Counted from the stretch's first letter, positions 48,127 to 56,956 are shown. The stretch is DNA of 64,000 nt from Microlunatus capsulatus (GCF_017876495.1 NZ_JAGIOB010000001.1:930001-994000), one strand, 5' to 3'. Translations and numbers: made by a program. Notes: a model not told the origin generated them from the sequence alone.

Positions 48127-49140
48127 TCATCCTTCGGAGAGGAAACGGCCTACGTAGCGGGCGACGGCACGCACCGAGGCCATGGTGGAGGGGTAGTCCA
48201 TCCGGGTGGGTCCGACGACGCCCAGCGTGGCGAACATGTCGAGCTGGCTGCCGTAGCCGCTCGCGACGACCGACGTCGACTGTAGTTCCTTGTACGGGTT
48301 CTCCTGGCCGATGCGCACGGTGACGGCGTCGGCCGTGGTGGCCTCCCCCATCAGCTTGAGCAGCACGACCTGCTCCTCCAGCGCCTCGAGGACCGGCTTG
48401 ACGGTCGTCTCGAACTCGGCGCCGTAGCGGGTGAGGTTCGGCATCCCGCCGACGACCATCCGGCTGGACGCCTCGCTGCTCAGCATCTCCAGCAGGGTGG
48501 CCACGGCCGCCTGGCCGATCGCGCCGAGCTCGGGCGGCAGCTCCCCGGTCAGCGTGCTGAGCCGGGCCGCGGCGGCCGAGGACGAGTGGCCGACGGTCGC
48601 CGCGTTGAGCTGGGCGCGCAGCTGGGCCAGGGTCTCGGCGTCGTGGTCGGGCAGCTCGAGGGCGCGCTGCTCGATGCGGCCGGTGGAGGTGATGAGGATG
48701 AGCAGCATCCGGGAGGTGGAGAGGGAGACCACCTCGACGTGCCGCACCGTGGAGTGGCTCAGCGTCGGGTACTGGACGATCGCCACCTGCTGGGTGACCT
48801 GGGCGAGCAGCCGGACGGTGCGCAGCAGCACGTCGTCGAGGTCGGCGGCGCCGGAGAGGAAGGTGTGGATCGCCTTCTGCTCGGCCGGGGACAGCGGCTT
48901 CACGGTGCCCAGCCGGTCGACGAACAGCCGGTAGCCCTTGTCGGTGGGGATCCGGCCGGCGCTGGTGTGGGGCTGGGTGATGTAGCCCTCCTCCTCCAGC
49001 GCGGCCATGTCGTTGCGGACCGTCGCGGGCGAGACGCCGAGGTCGTGCCGCTCGACGAGCGCCTTGGAGCCCACCGGCTCCTGGCTGGACACGTAGTCGG
49101 TCACGATCGCGCGCAGCACCTCGAGCTTGCGTTCGTCCAC
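48127..49140 (-). CDS. hrcA: Heat-inducible transcription repressor HrcA
   Basis: Represses heat-shock operons by binding CIRCE sites, with GroEL as folding partner. The winged helix is seen in [37 protein letters not shown] and [30 protein letters not shown] follows near residue 65, then the GAF-like domain and the C-terminal [17 protein letters not shown]. 337 aa. GTG 49140 has GAGGAGGG 3 nt upstream. A CIRCE copy lies 86 nt before the start, so it should repress its own operon with dnaJ. Confidence 0.96.
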   Translation of the reverse strand: MDERKLEVLRAIVTDYVSSQEPVGSKALVERHDLGVSPATVRNDMAALEEEGYITQPHTSAGRIPTDKGYRLFVDRLGTVKPLSPAEQKAIHTFLSGAADLDDVLLRTVRLLAQVTQQVAIVQYPTLSHSTVRHVEVVSLSTSRMLLILITSTGRIEQRALELPDHDAETLAQLRAQLNAATVGHSSSAAAARLSTLTGELPPELGAIGQAAVATLLEMLSSEASSRMVVGGMPNLTRYGAEFETTVKPVLEALEEQVVLLKLMGEATTADAVTVRIGQENPYKELQSTSVVASGYGSQLDMFATLGVVGPTRMDYPSTMASVRAVARYVGRFLSEG

Positions 49141-49226
49141 GTCCCCTCCTCTGTCGTGTCGGCGGCCCCGGGCGCGGCCCGTGCCTCGTCGTGGTGGTGG
49201 CCCCGGGCGCACCCGGTCGGGCCGGG

Positions 49227-49253
49227 TTGGCACTCGGAAGGCCAGAGTGCCAG
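49227..49253. promoter_or_regulatory. CIRCE element
   Basis: TTGGCACTC-N9-GAGTGCCAG matches the CIRCE plan (TTAGCACTC-N9-GAGTGCTAA) with the exact 9-nt spacer. It lies in the divergent region between hrcA and the metallo-hydrolase gene, whose start is 9 nt away. HrcA binding could therefore affect both directions. Confidence 0.92.
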
Positions 49254-49262
49254 TCTAGCGGG

Positions 49263-50165
49263 ATGGACCAGCAGCCCCCGGCAGGACGGGCCCGCGACGG
49301 CGCCCCCGGTCCGCAGTTCTCGCTCGGCCCCTGGCGCGAGGTCGCGGACGGGGTGCTCGTCGCCGTCGCCGAGCCCGAGGGCGTCAACCTGGGGCTCGTG
49401 CTGGGCCGGACCGGCGCGCTGCTCGTCGACACCGGGTCGAGCCCGGAGCAGGGCGCCGCGCTGCGGGCCTCGGTCGCGGACGTCACCGCGCTGCCGCTGG
49501 TGGGCGTCGTCGTCACCCACGCGCACTCCGACCACGCCTTCGGGCTGGCCGCCTTCGCCGACGTCGCGACCCTCGGCCACGAGACCCTGCCCGCGGCCCT
49601 GGCCTCGCGCGCGTCCGCCGAGGCCGCCCAGGCCCTCGGGCTGGACCCGGCCGCGCTGGTGCCGCCGTCCCGCGAGATCGCCGTCGCCGTCGCGGTCGAC
49701 CTCGGCGACCGGCGGGTCGAGGTGGCGCACCTGGGTCCGGGGCACACCGACGGCGACCTCGTCGTCGTGGTCCCCGACGCCGACCTGCTGTTCGTCGGAG
49801 ACCTCGTCGAGTCCGCGCCGACGCCGGAGACGGCCGCCCCCTGGTGGGGGCCGGACAGCGTGCCGCACGCCTGGGGGGCCACCCTCGACGGCGTCATCGG
49901 GCTGATGACCGCCGGCACCCGGGCCGTCCCCGGGCACGGCGACCTCGTCGACCGCGAGTTCGTCTTCGGCACCCGCGGCCGGGTCGCCGCGGTGTCCGGG
50001 GAGCTCACCCACCTCGTCGAGTCCGGGGTCGGCGAGGCCGACGCGCTGGCCCGCGGCAGCTGGCCCTACCCCGCCGAGCACGTGGCGGGCGCGGTCGCGC
50101 CGGGCTACGCCGCGCTGGCCGGCCGGGGCGTCAAGGGCACCCGCCCGACGTTGCCGCTCGCGTGA
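49263..50165 (+). CDS. Metallo-beta-lactamase-fold hydrolase
   Basis: A 300-aa cytosolic MBL-fold protein. The metal-binding HxHxDH motif is intact in VVVTHAHSDHAFGLAAF near residue 84. GPGHTDGDLVVVVPDADLLFVGD near 162-185 supplies the next His and Asp, and AVPGHGDLVDREF the last His. It fits hydroxyacylglutathione hydrolase-like and related thioester or lactone hydrolases; the substrate is unknown. ATG 49263 starts 9 nt after the CIRCE element, so heat-shock control is possible. It faces hrcA. Confidence 0.88.
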   Translation: MDQQPPAGRARDGAPGPQFSLGPWREVADGVLVAVAEPEGVNLGLVLGRTGALLVDTGSSPEQGAALRASVADVTALPLVGVVVTHAHSDHAFGLAAFADVATLGHETLPAALASRASAEAAQALGLDPAALVPPSREIAVAVAVDLGDRRVEVAHLGPGHTDGDLVVVVPDADLLFVGDLVESAPTPETAAPWWGPDSVPHAWGATLDGVIGLMTAGTRAVPGHGDLVDREFVFGTRGRVAAVSGELTHLVESGVGEADALARGSWPYPAEHVAGAVAPGYAALAGRGVKGTRPTLPLA

Positions 50166-50206
50166 GGACCACGGCGGCTCCCACCGGGTTGTCAGACTGG
50201 GTGCCG

Positions 50207-50230
50207 GTCAGAGCCGGTACCGGTTCTGAC
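50207..50230. promoter_or_regulatory. Operator palindrome before the LacI-family gene
   Basis: A 24-nt palindrome, GTCAGA-x-CCGG-TA-CCGG-x-TCTGAC, with only one mismatched pair, lies 26 nt before the regulator start. A central CG-rich palindrome is typical of LacI-family operators, so autoregulation is likely. A second GTCAGA half-site occurs at 50191. Confidence 0.7.
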
Positions 50231-50256
50231 AGGTCGGCGAACGGGAGGGGCGGACG

Positions 50257-51288
50257 ATGGGTCGGGTGACGGTCAAGACGCTGGCGGCGACGCTGGGCGT
50301 CTCCCCCGCGACCGTCTCGAACGCCTACAACCGCCCCGACCAGCTGTCCGGGGAGCTGCGCGCGCGCATCCTCGCGACAGCGGCCGAGCTCGGCTACGCC
50401 GGTCCCGACGCCGCGGCCCGCACCCTGCGGTCGGGCCGGTCGGGGGCGGTCGGGGTGCTGCTGACCGAGCAGCTGTCCTACGCCTTCTCCGACCCCTTCG
50501 CCGTCGAGTTCCTCACCGGGCTCAGCGAGGTGGTGGAGCAGCACCAGACGAGCGTGCTGCTGATGCCGCTGTCCTTCTCCGACAACGAGCCGGACGTGAC
50601 GGCCATCCAGCGGGCCAGCATCGACGCCCTGACGATCATGTGCCTGCCCGAGCAGCACCCGGCGGCCGCGCTGGCCCGCGCCCGCGGCATCCGCTTCGTC
50701 GGCACCGACATCCGCGACGACCCCGACTCGTCCTGGGTCGCCATCGACGACCTGCGCGGCGGCGTGCTGGTCGGGGAGCACCTGGCCGCGCTGGGCCACC
50801 GCGACGTGGCCGTGCTGGTGGAGCGGAACGCACCCGCCGGCCGCGAGGTCGTCGAGCTCGACCCGGCCGAGGTCACCTTCCTCGACTACGCCTCCCGGCT
50901 GCGCGGCCTGCAGCAGAGCCTGCCGGGCCGGCTCACCCTGGTCTCGGGCGGGCACAACGCGCTGGCGTCCGGCGCGGCCGCCGCCCGGGCCCTGATGGCC
51001 CGTCCCGACCCCCCGACGGCCGTCGTGGGCCTGAGCGACGTGCTGGCCCTGGGGGCGCTCACCGCCCTCGCCGAGCTGGGCGTCGACGTCCCCGGCCAGG
51101 TCTCCGTCTGCGGCTTCGACGACATCGCCGACGCCGCCGCCCGCGACCTGACGACGGTGCAGCAGCCGATCCGCGAGCGCGGCCGCCTGGTCGGCCGCCT
51201 GCTCGTCGACGCCGAGGCCGGGCCGCGGCAGGTCGTGCTGCCGATCTCCCTGGTCCCGCGGGGTTCGACCGGGCCTGCTCCGCGCTGA
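50257..51288 (+). CDS. LacI-family transcriptional regulator
   Basis: A 343-aa repressor. The helix-turn-helix is [20 protein letters not shown] at residues 6-25, followed by the hinge AARTLRSGRSGAVGVL. The periplasmic-binding-protein-like sensor domain shows YAFSDPFAVEFLTGLSEV, VAIDDLRGGVLVGEHLAALG and VCGFDDIADAAA. The effector is probably a sugar or nucleoside but cannot be named. No structural operon follows directly; the nearest sugar transporter starts 9 kb downstream. It ends just before the inverted-repeat element. Confidence 0.92.
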   Translation: MGRVTVKTLAATLGVSPATVSNAYNRPDQLSGELRARILATAAELGYAGPDAAARTLRSGRSGAVGVLLTEQLSYAFSDPFAVEFLTGLSEVVEQHQTSVLLMPLSFSDNEPDVTAIQRASIDALTIMCLPEQHPAAALARARGIRFVGTDIRDDPDSSWVAIDDLRGGVLVGEHLAALGHRDVAVLVERNAPAGREVVELDPAEVTFLDYASRLRGLQQSLPGRLTLVSGGHNALASGAAAARALMARPDPPTAVVGLSDVLALGALTALAELGVDVPGQVSVCGFDDIADAAARDLTTVQQPIRERGRLVGRLLVDAEAGPRQVVLPISLVPRGSTGPAPR

Positions 51289-51294
51289 GCTGTC

Positions 51295-51487
51295 TGACCT
51301 CGCTCCGCTCGGGCCCTTCGACAGGCTCAGGGAGCGGGAGTCACCTCGGCACCCGGGGCGGCCAGGCACCCGGATCTCGCGCCGATGACTTGTCCGTCCC
51401 CGGGGGAGGACACGCTCTTCGTCCTGCCCGGGGGACGGACAAGTCACCGGGCCAGAGCGAGATCCGCGACCGAGCGGAGCGAGGTCA
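51295..51487. mobile_element. 193-bp nested inverted-repeat element (MITE-like)
   Basis: The ends are perfect 18-bp inverted repeats, TGACCTCGCTCCGCTCGG (51295-51312) and its complement (51470-51487). Inside lie GGATCTCGC (51372-51380) and its complement (51457-51465). The centre is a 25-nt hairpin arm pair (51387-51411 and 51421-51445, 23 of 25 matching) with a 9-nt loop. A CCCTTCGACAGGCTCAGGG repeat sits in the left half. There is no coding capacity. The right end supplies the stop codon of the LON-domain gene. Confidence 0.65.
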
Positions 51488-52114
51488 TTCAAGCGGCCAG
51501 GGCGTCTCCCATGCGAGGGCGGCGTCGCGGGTGAGCTCGACGAGGCTGAGCAGCAGGGCCTCGGCCGACTCCGACCGCAGCAGCTTCACCTGGTCCAGCG
51601 CCGTCACCGGGGCGATGGCCGCCAGCTGCCAGAGCGCCGGCACCGGCTCATCTGCCAGCTCGACGTCGGCCGGCCAGACGTTCTCGGAGAACTCGCTGGC
51701 CTGGGCGAGCGTGCGGCGCACCAGCTGCTCGGTCTCGGCGCGCAGGGGCTCCAGCCGCTCGTCCCAGACGAGCTCGGGCAGCACGCGGACCTCGGCGCGA
51801 GGGTAGGGGTCGTCGTCCAGCCAGGTCTCGACCTCGAAGCGCTCGGTGCCCTGGGCCACCAGGCCGACGACCCCGTCCTCGGCGCCGATCTGGGCGACGT
51901 CGGCCGTCGTGCCCACGCCGAAGCGGTGCTCGCCGCCGCCGACCTCGAAGCCGCGCTCGATGAGCACGACGCCGAAACGGGTGTCCTCGGCCTCCACCAG
52001 CTCGGACAGCATGACGAGGTAGCGCTCCTCGAACACCCGCAGCCGGAGCGGCATGTGGGGGAAGAGCACGGACCCGAGGGGGAACATCGACATCGCCGGC
52101 ACCAGGCCAGACAA
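51485..52114 (-). CDS. LON substrate-binding domain protein
   Basis: A 209-aa protein containing only the N-terminal (LON, PUA-like) domain of Lon protease. MFPLGSVLFPHMPLRLRVFE near the start, RYLVMLSELVEAEDTRFGVV and FGVGTTADVAQI are typical. No AAA or protease domain is present, so it is not a protease; such stand-alone LON proteins may bind or mark substrates. ATG 52093 is a possible internal start. Its TGA stop falls within the terminal repeat of the element at 51295. It is divergent from the DUF3097 gene. Confidence 0.88.
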   Translation of the reverse strand: MSGLVPAMSMFPLGSVLFPHMPLRLRVFEERYLVMLSELVEAEDTRFGVVLIERGFEVGGGEHRFGVGTTADVAQIGAEDGVVGLVAQGTERFEVETWLDDDPYPRAEVRVLPELVWDERLEPLRAETEQLVRRTLAQASEFSENVWPADVELADEPVPALWQLAAIAPVTALDQVKLLRSESAEALLLSLVELTRDAALAWETPWPLE

Positions 52115-52188
52115 CCACCGCAGGGCAAGCCGCGCACCGCCGCGGTTCGCTCCCGGGCCCGGGCCGGGGGCTCGCCTACGCTCGGCCG

Positions 52189-53052
52189 GTGAGCTCCCCG
52201 ACCGACCGCTACCGCACCGACGTCCTGGCCACCGGCTGGCAGAAGGCCGGCAAGCCGGTGAGCACCGAGCTGGCCGTCAAGCCCGGCCAGGTGCTGGAGG
52301 ACGCGACGACGGGCTTCGTCGGCGCCGTCGTCCGGGTGGAGCGCGGCATCGTCGTGCTGGAGGACCGGCGCGGCAAGCTGCGCAGCTTCCCGCTGGGGCC
52401 GGGCTTCCTCGACGAGGGCCGGCCGGTGACCCTCGTCGTGACGGCCCGGGCGGGCACGAGCGCCCCGCGGCGGACGGCGTCGGGCTCGGTGGCCGGGCCG
52501 GCCGAGCGGGCGAAGGTGGCGCTGCCCAGCCGGATCTACGTCGAGGGCCGGCACGACGCCGAGCTGGTCGAGCGGATCTGGGGCGAGGACCTGCGCCACG
52601 TCGGCGTGGTCGTGGAGTACCTGGGCGGCATCGACGACCTGCCGTCCATCGTCGAGGAGTTCGCGCCCGAGCGCGGCCGCCGGCTGGGCGTGCTGGTCGA
52701 CCACCTGGTCCCCGGGAGCAAGGAGAGCCGGATCGCCGCCCAGGTCGAGCGCGGCCGCGGCGGCGGGTACGTCTCGGTGCTCGGCCACCCCTACGTCGAC
52801 ATCTGGCAGGCGGTGAAGCCGGAGCGGGTGGGCCTGAAGGTCTGGCCGCAGATCCCGCGCGACGTCGAGTGGAAGCACGGCATCTGCGAGGTGCTGCGGC
52901 TGCCGCACGCCGACCAGGCCGACATCGCGGCCGCCTGGAAGATGATCCTCGGCCGGGTCCGCTCCTGGAACGACCTGGAGCGGCCGCTGCTGACGACCGT
53001 GGAGCAGCTCATCGACTTCGTCACCCAGGACCACCCGGTCCCCGAGGACTGA
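52189..53052 (+). CDS. DUF3097 protein with TOPRIM-like block
   Basis: A 287-aa cytosolic protein of a family limited largely to actinomycetes. An N-terminal beta-barrel (residues 25-85) is followed by RIYVEGRHDAELVERIWGED near residue 117, which looks like the TOPRIM Glu motif. A candidate Asp pair follows in LGVLVDHLVPGSKE. WKHGICEVLRL and the C-terminal LLTTVEQLIDFVTQDH complete it. TOPRIM folds occur in primases, topoisomerases and small nucleases, so a nucleic acid role is possible. GTG 52189 is the first start in the 74-nt gap. Confidence 0.82.
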   Translation: MSSPTDRYRTDVLATGWQKAGKPVSTELAVKPGQVLEDATTGFVGAVVRVERGIVVLEDRRGKLRSFPLGPGFLDEGRPVTLVVTARAGTSAPRRTASGSVAGPAERAKVALPSRIYVEGRHDAELVERIWGEDLRHVGVVVEYLGGIDDLPSIVEEFAPERGRRLGVLVDHLVPGSKESRIAAQVERGRGGGYVSVLGHPYVDIWQAVKPERVGLKVWPQIPRDVEWKHGICEVLRLPHADQADIAAAWKMILGRVRSWNDLERPLLTTVEQLIDFVTQDHPVPED

Positions 53053-53058
53053 GGACGA

Positions 53059-53085
53059 CCGGCGGGGCTCCTGGCGCCCCGCCGG
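53059..53085. terminator. Bidirectional terminator hairpin
   Basis: CCGGCGGGGC and GCCCCGCCGG form a perfect 10-bp stem with a 7-nt loop between two converging genes. No T-run is present on either side. Confidence 0.65.
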
Positions 53086-53098
53086 CCCCCCGGTGGTC

Positions 53099-54469
53099 TC
53101 AGGAGCGCGGGAAGTGCGACTTCGGGATGACGGCGTGCACGCCCATCGTCCGGTCGACGACCTGGGAGACGACGAAGTCCGCCGCCGCCGAGAGGTAGGC
53201 GTAGGCGACCGCGCGCTCCATGCCCAGGTCGTCCTGCAGGAAGTCCAGGGCGTTGACCACCGCCCGCCGCATCGCCACGTCGAGGTCGCTGACCTGGCCG
53301 CCCAGCACCCCGTCGGGGTCGGACAGCCCGATGGGGATCCAGGACGACCGGTTCTCGGCGAAGGGGTAGCGGTAGGCGACCGAGGGCACCCCGCTGCGCC
53401 CGGGGCGGCACACCGTCAGCCGGAAGGTGGCGCGCAGCGATCCCTCCAGCGCCGTGAGGGCCACCTCCCCGTCGCCCATGGCCAGGTGCGGGTCGCCGAC
53501 GTAGAAGAGGGCGCCCTCGTCGAACACGGGGAGGTAGAAGGTCGAGCCCGGCCCGAGGAGGCTGATGTCGATGTTGCCGCCGCCGAGGGTCGGCGGGATC
53601 GAGTTGACCTGGGGCGCGTTGAGGGCGGGCGCGGGCGCGGAGGCGACGCCCATCATGCCCATGAAGGGGTTGAGCGGGAACCGGACCGCCCCCGCGGCGC
53701 TCTCCATCCGGCCGTGCAGGCGGCCCCGCCGGCTCTCCACGGGCGTGAACACCGAGACGTTGCCGTAGCGGGTCGGGTCGCCGCTGGCGCGGCCGTCGGT
53801 GGCGACCGGCGGCATCACCTCGTCCAGCGTCAGGCCGGCGGGGGCGGTGCGGCCGGGGCCCTGCGGCAGCGCGCCCTTGCCGTGCCGGCTGGAGACGACG
53901 CCGTAGGGCACCCGCGGGACGGCCGAGAGGGTCTCGACCTTCAGCACATCCCCGGGGCGGGCGCCGCGGACGTAGATGGGGCCGAGGACGACGTGCGGGC
54001 CGTCGACGTCGAAGTTCCGGGGGGTGCGGTCGTAGTCGCGGGCGACCGCCACCGCGTCGTCGAGGACCTCGCCCCGTCCGACGCCCTGCCGCGCGAAGTA
54101 GGCCCGCGGGTCCCGGCCCTGGTCCTCGAGGATCCCCTCGTGGGAGAGCGCGTCGATGGTGACGGTCTGGCCGGAGCCCATCTCCAGCACCGGCTCGGCG
54201 CCGACCGAGGGCACGTAGCCCCAGAGCACCTCGTCGGCCTGCGCGCTGAGGTAGTGGTCGCCGGTGATCCGGCCGGTGCCGGGCTGCAGCACCTCGAGCC
54301 GGCCCCGCCCGCCACGGCCGCCGGTGCGCGGGGCGGCCGTCGCGGCCACCGGTGCGCCCGCGGTGACCGTCGCCGCAGCACCCAGGGAGGCGGCCGTCCG
54401 GAGCAGGGCGCGCCGGCCGATCCCCTTCTCGATGGTCTCGGCTGCCTCGCGGCCCTCGGCTGCGCTCAC
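53099..54469 (-). CDS. Exported acetamidase/formamidase family protein
   Basis: A 456-aa amidase of the FmdA/AmdA family, which hydrolyses short amides such as formamide or acetamide. The N-terminus has a Tat-like signal (KGIGRRALLRTAASLGAAAT with an AxA site near TAAP, about residue 47), so it is probably exported folded. The catalytic domain shows TGDHYLSAQADEVLWGYVPS, VLGPIYVRGARPGDVLKVE, GGNIDISLLGPGSTFYLPV and GDPHLAMGDGEVALTALE. GTG 54469 follows AGGGAG at 7 nt. Exact substrate is not known. It is not linked to its neighbours. Confidence 0.88.
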   Translation of the reverse strand: MSAAEGREAAETIEKGIGRRALLRTAASLGAAATVTAGAPVAATAAPRTGGRGGRGRLEVLQPGTGRITGDHYLSAQADEVLWGYVPSVGAEPVLEMGSGQTVTIDALSHEGILEDQGRDPRAYFARQGVGRGEVLDDAVAVARDYDRTPRNFDVDGPHVVLGPIYVRGARPGDVLKVETLSAVPRVPYGVVSSRHGKGALPQGPGRTAPAGLTLDEVMPPVATDGRASGDPTRYGNVSVFTPVESRRGRLHGRMESAAGAVRFPLNPFMGMMGVASAPAPALNAPQVNSIPPTLGGGNIDISLLGPGSTFYLPVFDEGALFYVGDPHLAMGDGEVALTALEGSLRATFRLTVCRPGRSGVPSVAYRYPFAENRSSWIPIGLSDPDGVLGGQVSDLDVAMRRAVVNALDFLQDDLGMERAVAYAYLSAAADFVVSQVVDRTMGVHAVIPKSHFPRS

Positions 54470-54595
54470 GGTGAACTCCCTCGTCTCGTGGGCCGGACGG
54501 CCCACGGCGACGGTAGGGAGACGATGTTGCGGTGCGGGGTCGCGCTCGTTGCGGTCCGGTGGCAGACCGGCCGGGAGGCTGCGGGTCCGGCCCGC

Positions 54596-55816
54596 TCAGT
54601 CCAGCAGGTCGCGGACGACGCCGTCGGCCAGCAGCCGCCCGCGCAGGGTGAGCGCCAGGGTGCCGGCCGGGGTGAGGACGGCGAGGCCGCGGGCCTCCAG
54701 GTCGGGGACCCGGCGGCGCTCGGTGGCGGTGAGGACGGCGAGGTCCAGGCCGTCGGCCAGCCGGAGCTCCAGCAGCACGCGCTCGACGCGGCGGTCGTCG
54801 GGCTCCAGCAGCTCGCGGGCGTGCGCCGGCGAGACGCCCGCCGCCATCCGCCCGGCGTAGGCGGCCGGGTGCTTGACGTTCCACCAGCGGACGCCGCCGA
54901 CGTGGCTGTGCGCCCCCGGGCCGACGCCCCACCAGGCGTGGCCGCGCCAGTAGGCCAGGTTGTGCCGGCAGCGGTGGTCGTCGCCGCGCGCCCAGTTGCT
55001 CACCTCGTAGGCGGTGTAGCCGGCCGCGGTCAGCCGCTCCTCGGCCAGCAGGTACTTGTCGGCCAGGTCGTCGTCGTCGGTCATCGGCAGACGACCGCGG
55101 CGGACCTGGCTGGCGAGCCGGGTGCCTTCTTCGACGATGAGGGCGTAGGCGCTGACGTGGTCCGGCTCGGCGGCCAGCGCGGCGTCGAGGCTGGTCGCCC
55201 AGTCGTCGAGGGACTCCCCCGGCGTGCCGTAGATGAGGTCGAGGCTGACGCTGTCGAAGCCGGCCGCGCGCGCCTCGGCGACGGCCTGCTGGGGGCGGCC
55301 CGGGGAGTGCACGCGGTCCAAGGTGGCCAGCACGTGCGGCACGGCCGACTGCATGCCGAACGAGATCCGGGTGAACCCGGCCTCCCGCAGGGCGACGAGA
55401 TCGGCCGCGTCGACCGACTCGGGGTTGGACTCCGTCGTCACCTCGGCGTCCGGCGTCAGGCCGAGGTGCTCGCGGACGGCGTCGAGCAGCAGCGCGAGGT
55501 CGGCCGGCGGCAGCAGGGTCGGGGTGCCGCCGCCGACGAAGACGGTGCTGACCGGCGGGGCGTCCGGGCCCAGCACCCGGGCGGCCAGCGCGACCTCCTG
55601 GGCAGCGGTCTCGGCGTAGCCGGCCCGGGAGGCGCCGGGCTCGGTCCCGAGCTCGCTGGCGGTGTAGGTGTTGAAGTCGCAGTAGCCGCACCGGGTGGTG
55701 CAGAACGGCACGTGCAGGTAGACGCTCAGCGGGCCCCCCGGCACCTCGGCGCGCGCGGCGTCGGGCAGCGCGCCGTCGGCCGGGGCCGCGACGCCGTCGG
55801 GCAGGGCGGAGGGCAT
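54596..55816 (-). CDS. hemW: Heme chaperone HemW (radical SAM)
   Basis: A radical SAM protein related to HemN that transfers heme; true coproporphyrinogen oxidase activity is usually absent. The 4Fe-4S motif is VPFCTTRCGYCDFNTY near residue 37, with three Cys in CxxxCxxC. VFVGGGTPTLL near 80, EVTTESNPESV, FGMQSAVPHVL and VSAYALIVEEGT follow. The C-terminal HemN_C region contains YTAYEVSNWARGD. 406 aa. Close to lepA in many genomes; here lepA lies 8 kb away beyond an inserted block. Confidence 0.93.
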   Translation of the reverse strand: MPSALPDGVAAPADGALPDAARAEVPGGPLSVYLHVPFCTTRCGYCDFNTYTASELGTEPGASRAGYAETAAQEVALAARVLGPDAPPVSTVFVGGGTPTLLPPADLALLLDAVREHLGLTPDAEVTTESNPESVDAADLVALREAGFTRISFGMQSAVPHVLATLDRVHSPGRPQQAVAEARAAGFDSVSLDLIYGTPGESLDDWATSLDAALAAEPDHVSAYALIVEEGTRLASQVRRGRLPMTDDDDLADKYLLAEERLTAAGYTAYEVSNWARGDDHRCRHNLAYWRGHAWWGVGPGAHSHVGGVRWWNVKHPAAYAGRMAAGVSPAHARELLEPDDRRVERVLLELRLADGLDLAVLTATERRRVPDLEARGLAVLTPAGTLALTLRGRLLADGVVRDLLD

Positions 55817-55861
55817 CGGACGAGCCTAGTCGCCCCGCGGCCCCTCGTCGGCCGGAGCCGG

Positions 55862-55898
55862 GCGCCCGACCCGCCCCGGAGCGGGACGGGTCGGGCGC
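55862..55898 (-). terminator. Hairpin after the Pro-rich gene
   Basis: GCGCCCGACCCG and CGGGTCGGGCGC arms pair perfectly over 12 bp and extend inward through CCC/GGG. It lies 12 nt after the stop of the Pro-rich gene and before hemW on the same strand, so it separates the two transcripts. Confidence 0.65.
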
Positions 55899-55909
55899 TG
55901 GGCGCTCGC

Positions 55910-56956
55910 TCAGCTGCCGCCGACCTCGGTGGACGGGGACGCGCTCGGGCCGGCCGGCGGGGTCGGGGCGTCCGCACCCGGGGTCGGGGCGCCGGCGGGC
56001 GGGGTCGGGGCGTCAGCGCCGGGGGTCGGCGCGTCGGCGGGCGGGGTGGGGGCGTCAGCCCCGGGGGTCGGCGCGTCGGCGGGCGGGGTCGGGGCGTCCG
56101 CACCCGGGGCGGGAGCCGCGGCTCCCGGTCCGGCCGCGGGACCACCGACCGGCGGTGCCGGCGGGGCGGGCGGGGCCGGGCAGTCCGTCCCGTCGGCGCT
56201 GGCGGGCGGGACGGGGGCGTCGGCTGCCGGGCTGGGTGCGTCGGCCGGCGGGGTCGGAGCCGCGGTGCCCGGGGTCGGGGCGTCAGCGCCCGGCGTCGGT
56301 GCGTCGGCCGGCGGGGTGGGGGCGTCGGGCCGAGGGGTCGGCGCCTCAGCGCCCGGGTTGGGGGCGTCGGCCGGCGGGGTGGGCGCGTCGGCCGGCGGGG
56401 TCGGCGCCTCGGCGCCCGGGGTCGGGGCGTCGGCCGGCGGGGTGGGAGCGTCGGCCGGCGGCGTCGGGGCGTCGGCCGGTGCGGGCGGAGCCGGGGGCTT
56501 CGGGGCGTCAGCGCCCTGCGGCGGGGCCGGACGGGGGCCGGCGGGGCCGACCGGACCGGCCGGCGGGGCGCAGGCGGCGGGTGCCGTGGCGGGATCGCCC
56601 GTCCCGGTGCTCGGCTCGGCCGACGGCGAGCCCGAGGGGCTGGCCGAGGGGCTCGCGTCGGCCGGAGCGGCGGTCTCGCCACCGCCGGCGTCCGCCGGCA
56701 GGACGACCGAGGCCGCCGTGCCACCGCCCCCGGCCGCGATGGCGGGCACGGCGATGCCGGTGGCCAGCACGGCCGCGGCGGCGAGGGCGAGGCCGAGGCG
56801 GCGACGGCGGCGCGGCGTCCGGACGGCGCCGATCACCTGGGTGTCCTCCTGGCTGGGCGCGCCGTAGCGCTGCTGGTCGCGCTGCTCGGCCTGGCGGCGC
56901 TCGGCGGCCGACCGCAGCTGGTCGGACGGGTCGAACGGGTTCTCGGGGCTGCTCAC
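55910..56956 (-). CDS. Membrane-anchored Pro/Ala-repeat protein
   Basis: A 348-aa protein with a basic cytosolic N-terminus (about 52 residues, with PRRRRR before the membrane), one membrane segment at 53-76 and a long outer part. From about residue 135 it consists of degenerate 14-residue units, DAPTPPADAPTPGA, present about ten times and interrupted once by a Cys-containing block (DGTDCPAPPAPPAPP). Two Cys residues flank part of the repeat. It is probably an extended, disordered wall-spanning or surface stalk. It is divergent from a two-component system whose putative sites lie in the gap. No enzymatic motif. Confidence 0.8.
   Translation of the reverse strand: MSSPENPFDPSDQLRSAAERRQAEQRDQQRYGAPSQEDTQVIGAVRTPRRRRRLGLALAAAAVLATGIAVPAIAAGGGGTAASVVLPADAGGGETAAPADASPSASPSGSPSAEPSTGTGDPATAPAACAPPAGPVGPAGPRPAPPQGADAPKPPAPPAPADAPTPPADAPTPPADAPTPGAEAPTPPADAPTPPADAPNPGAEAPTPRPDAPTPPADAPTPGADAPTPGTAAPTPPADAPSPAADAPVPPASADGTDCPAPPAPPAPPVGGPAAGPGAAAPAPGADAPTPPADAPTPGADAPTPPADAPTPGADAPTPPAGAPTPGADAPTPPAGPSASPSTEVGGS

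Noticed and set aside
51485-52114. Lon protease fragment or pseudogene
   Set aside because: The frame is intact with its own start, and stand-alone LON-domain proteins of about 200 aa are a regular family.
55930-56480. Regular repeats resembling a CRISPR array
   Set aside because: The units are in-frame codons for DAPTP-type peptide repeats, have no unique spacers, and no cas genes are present.
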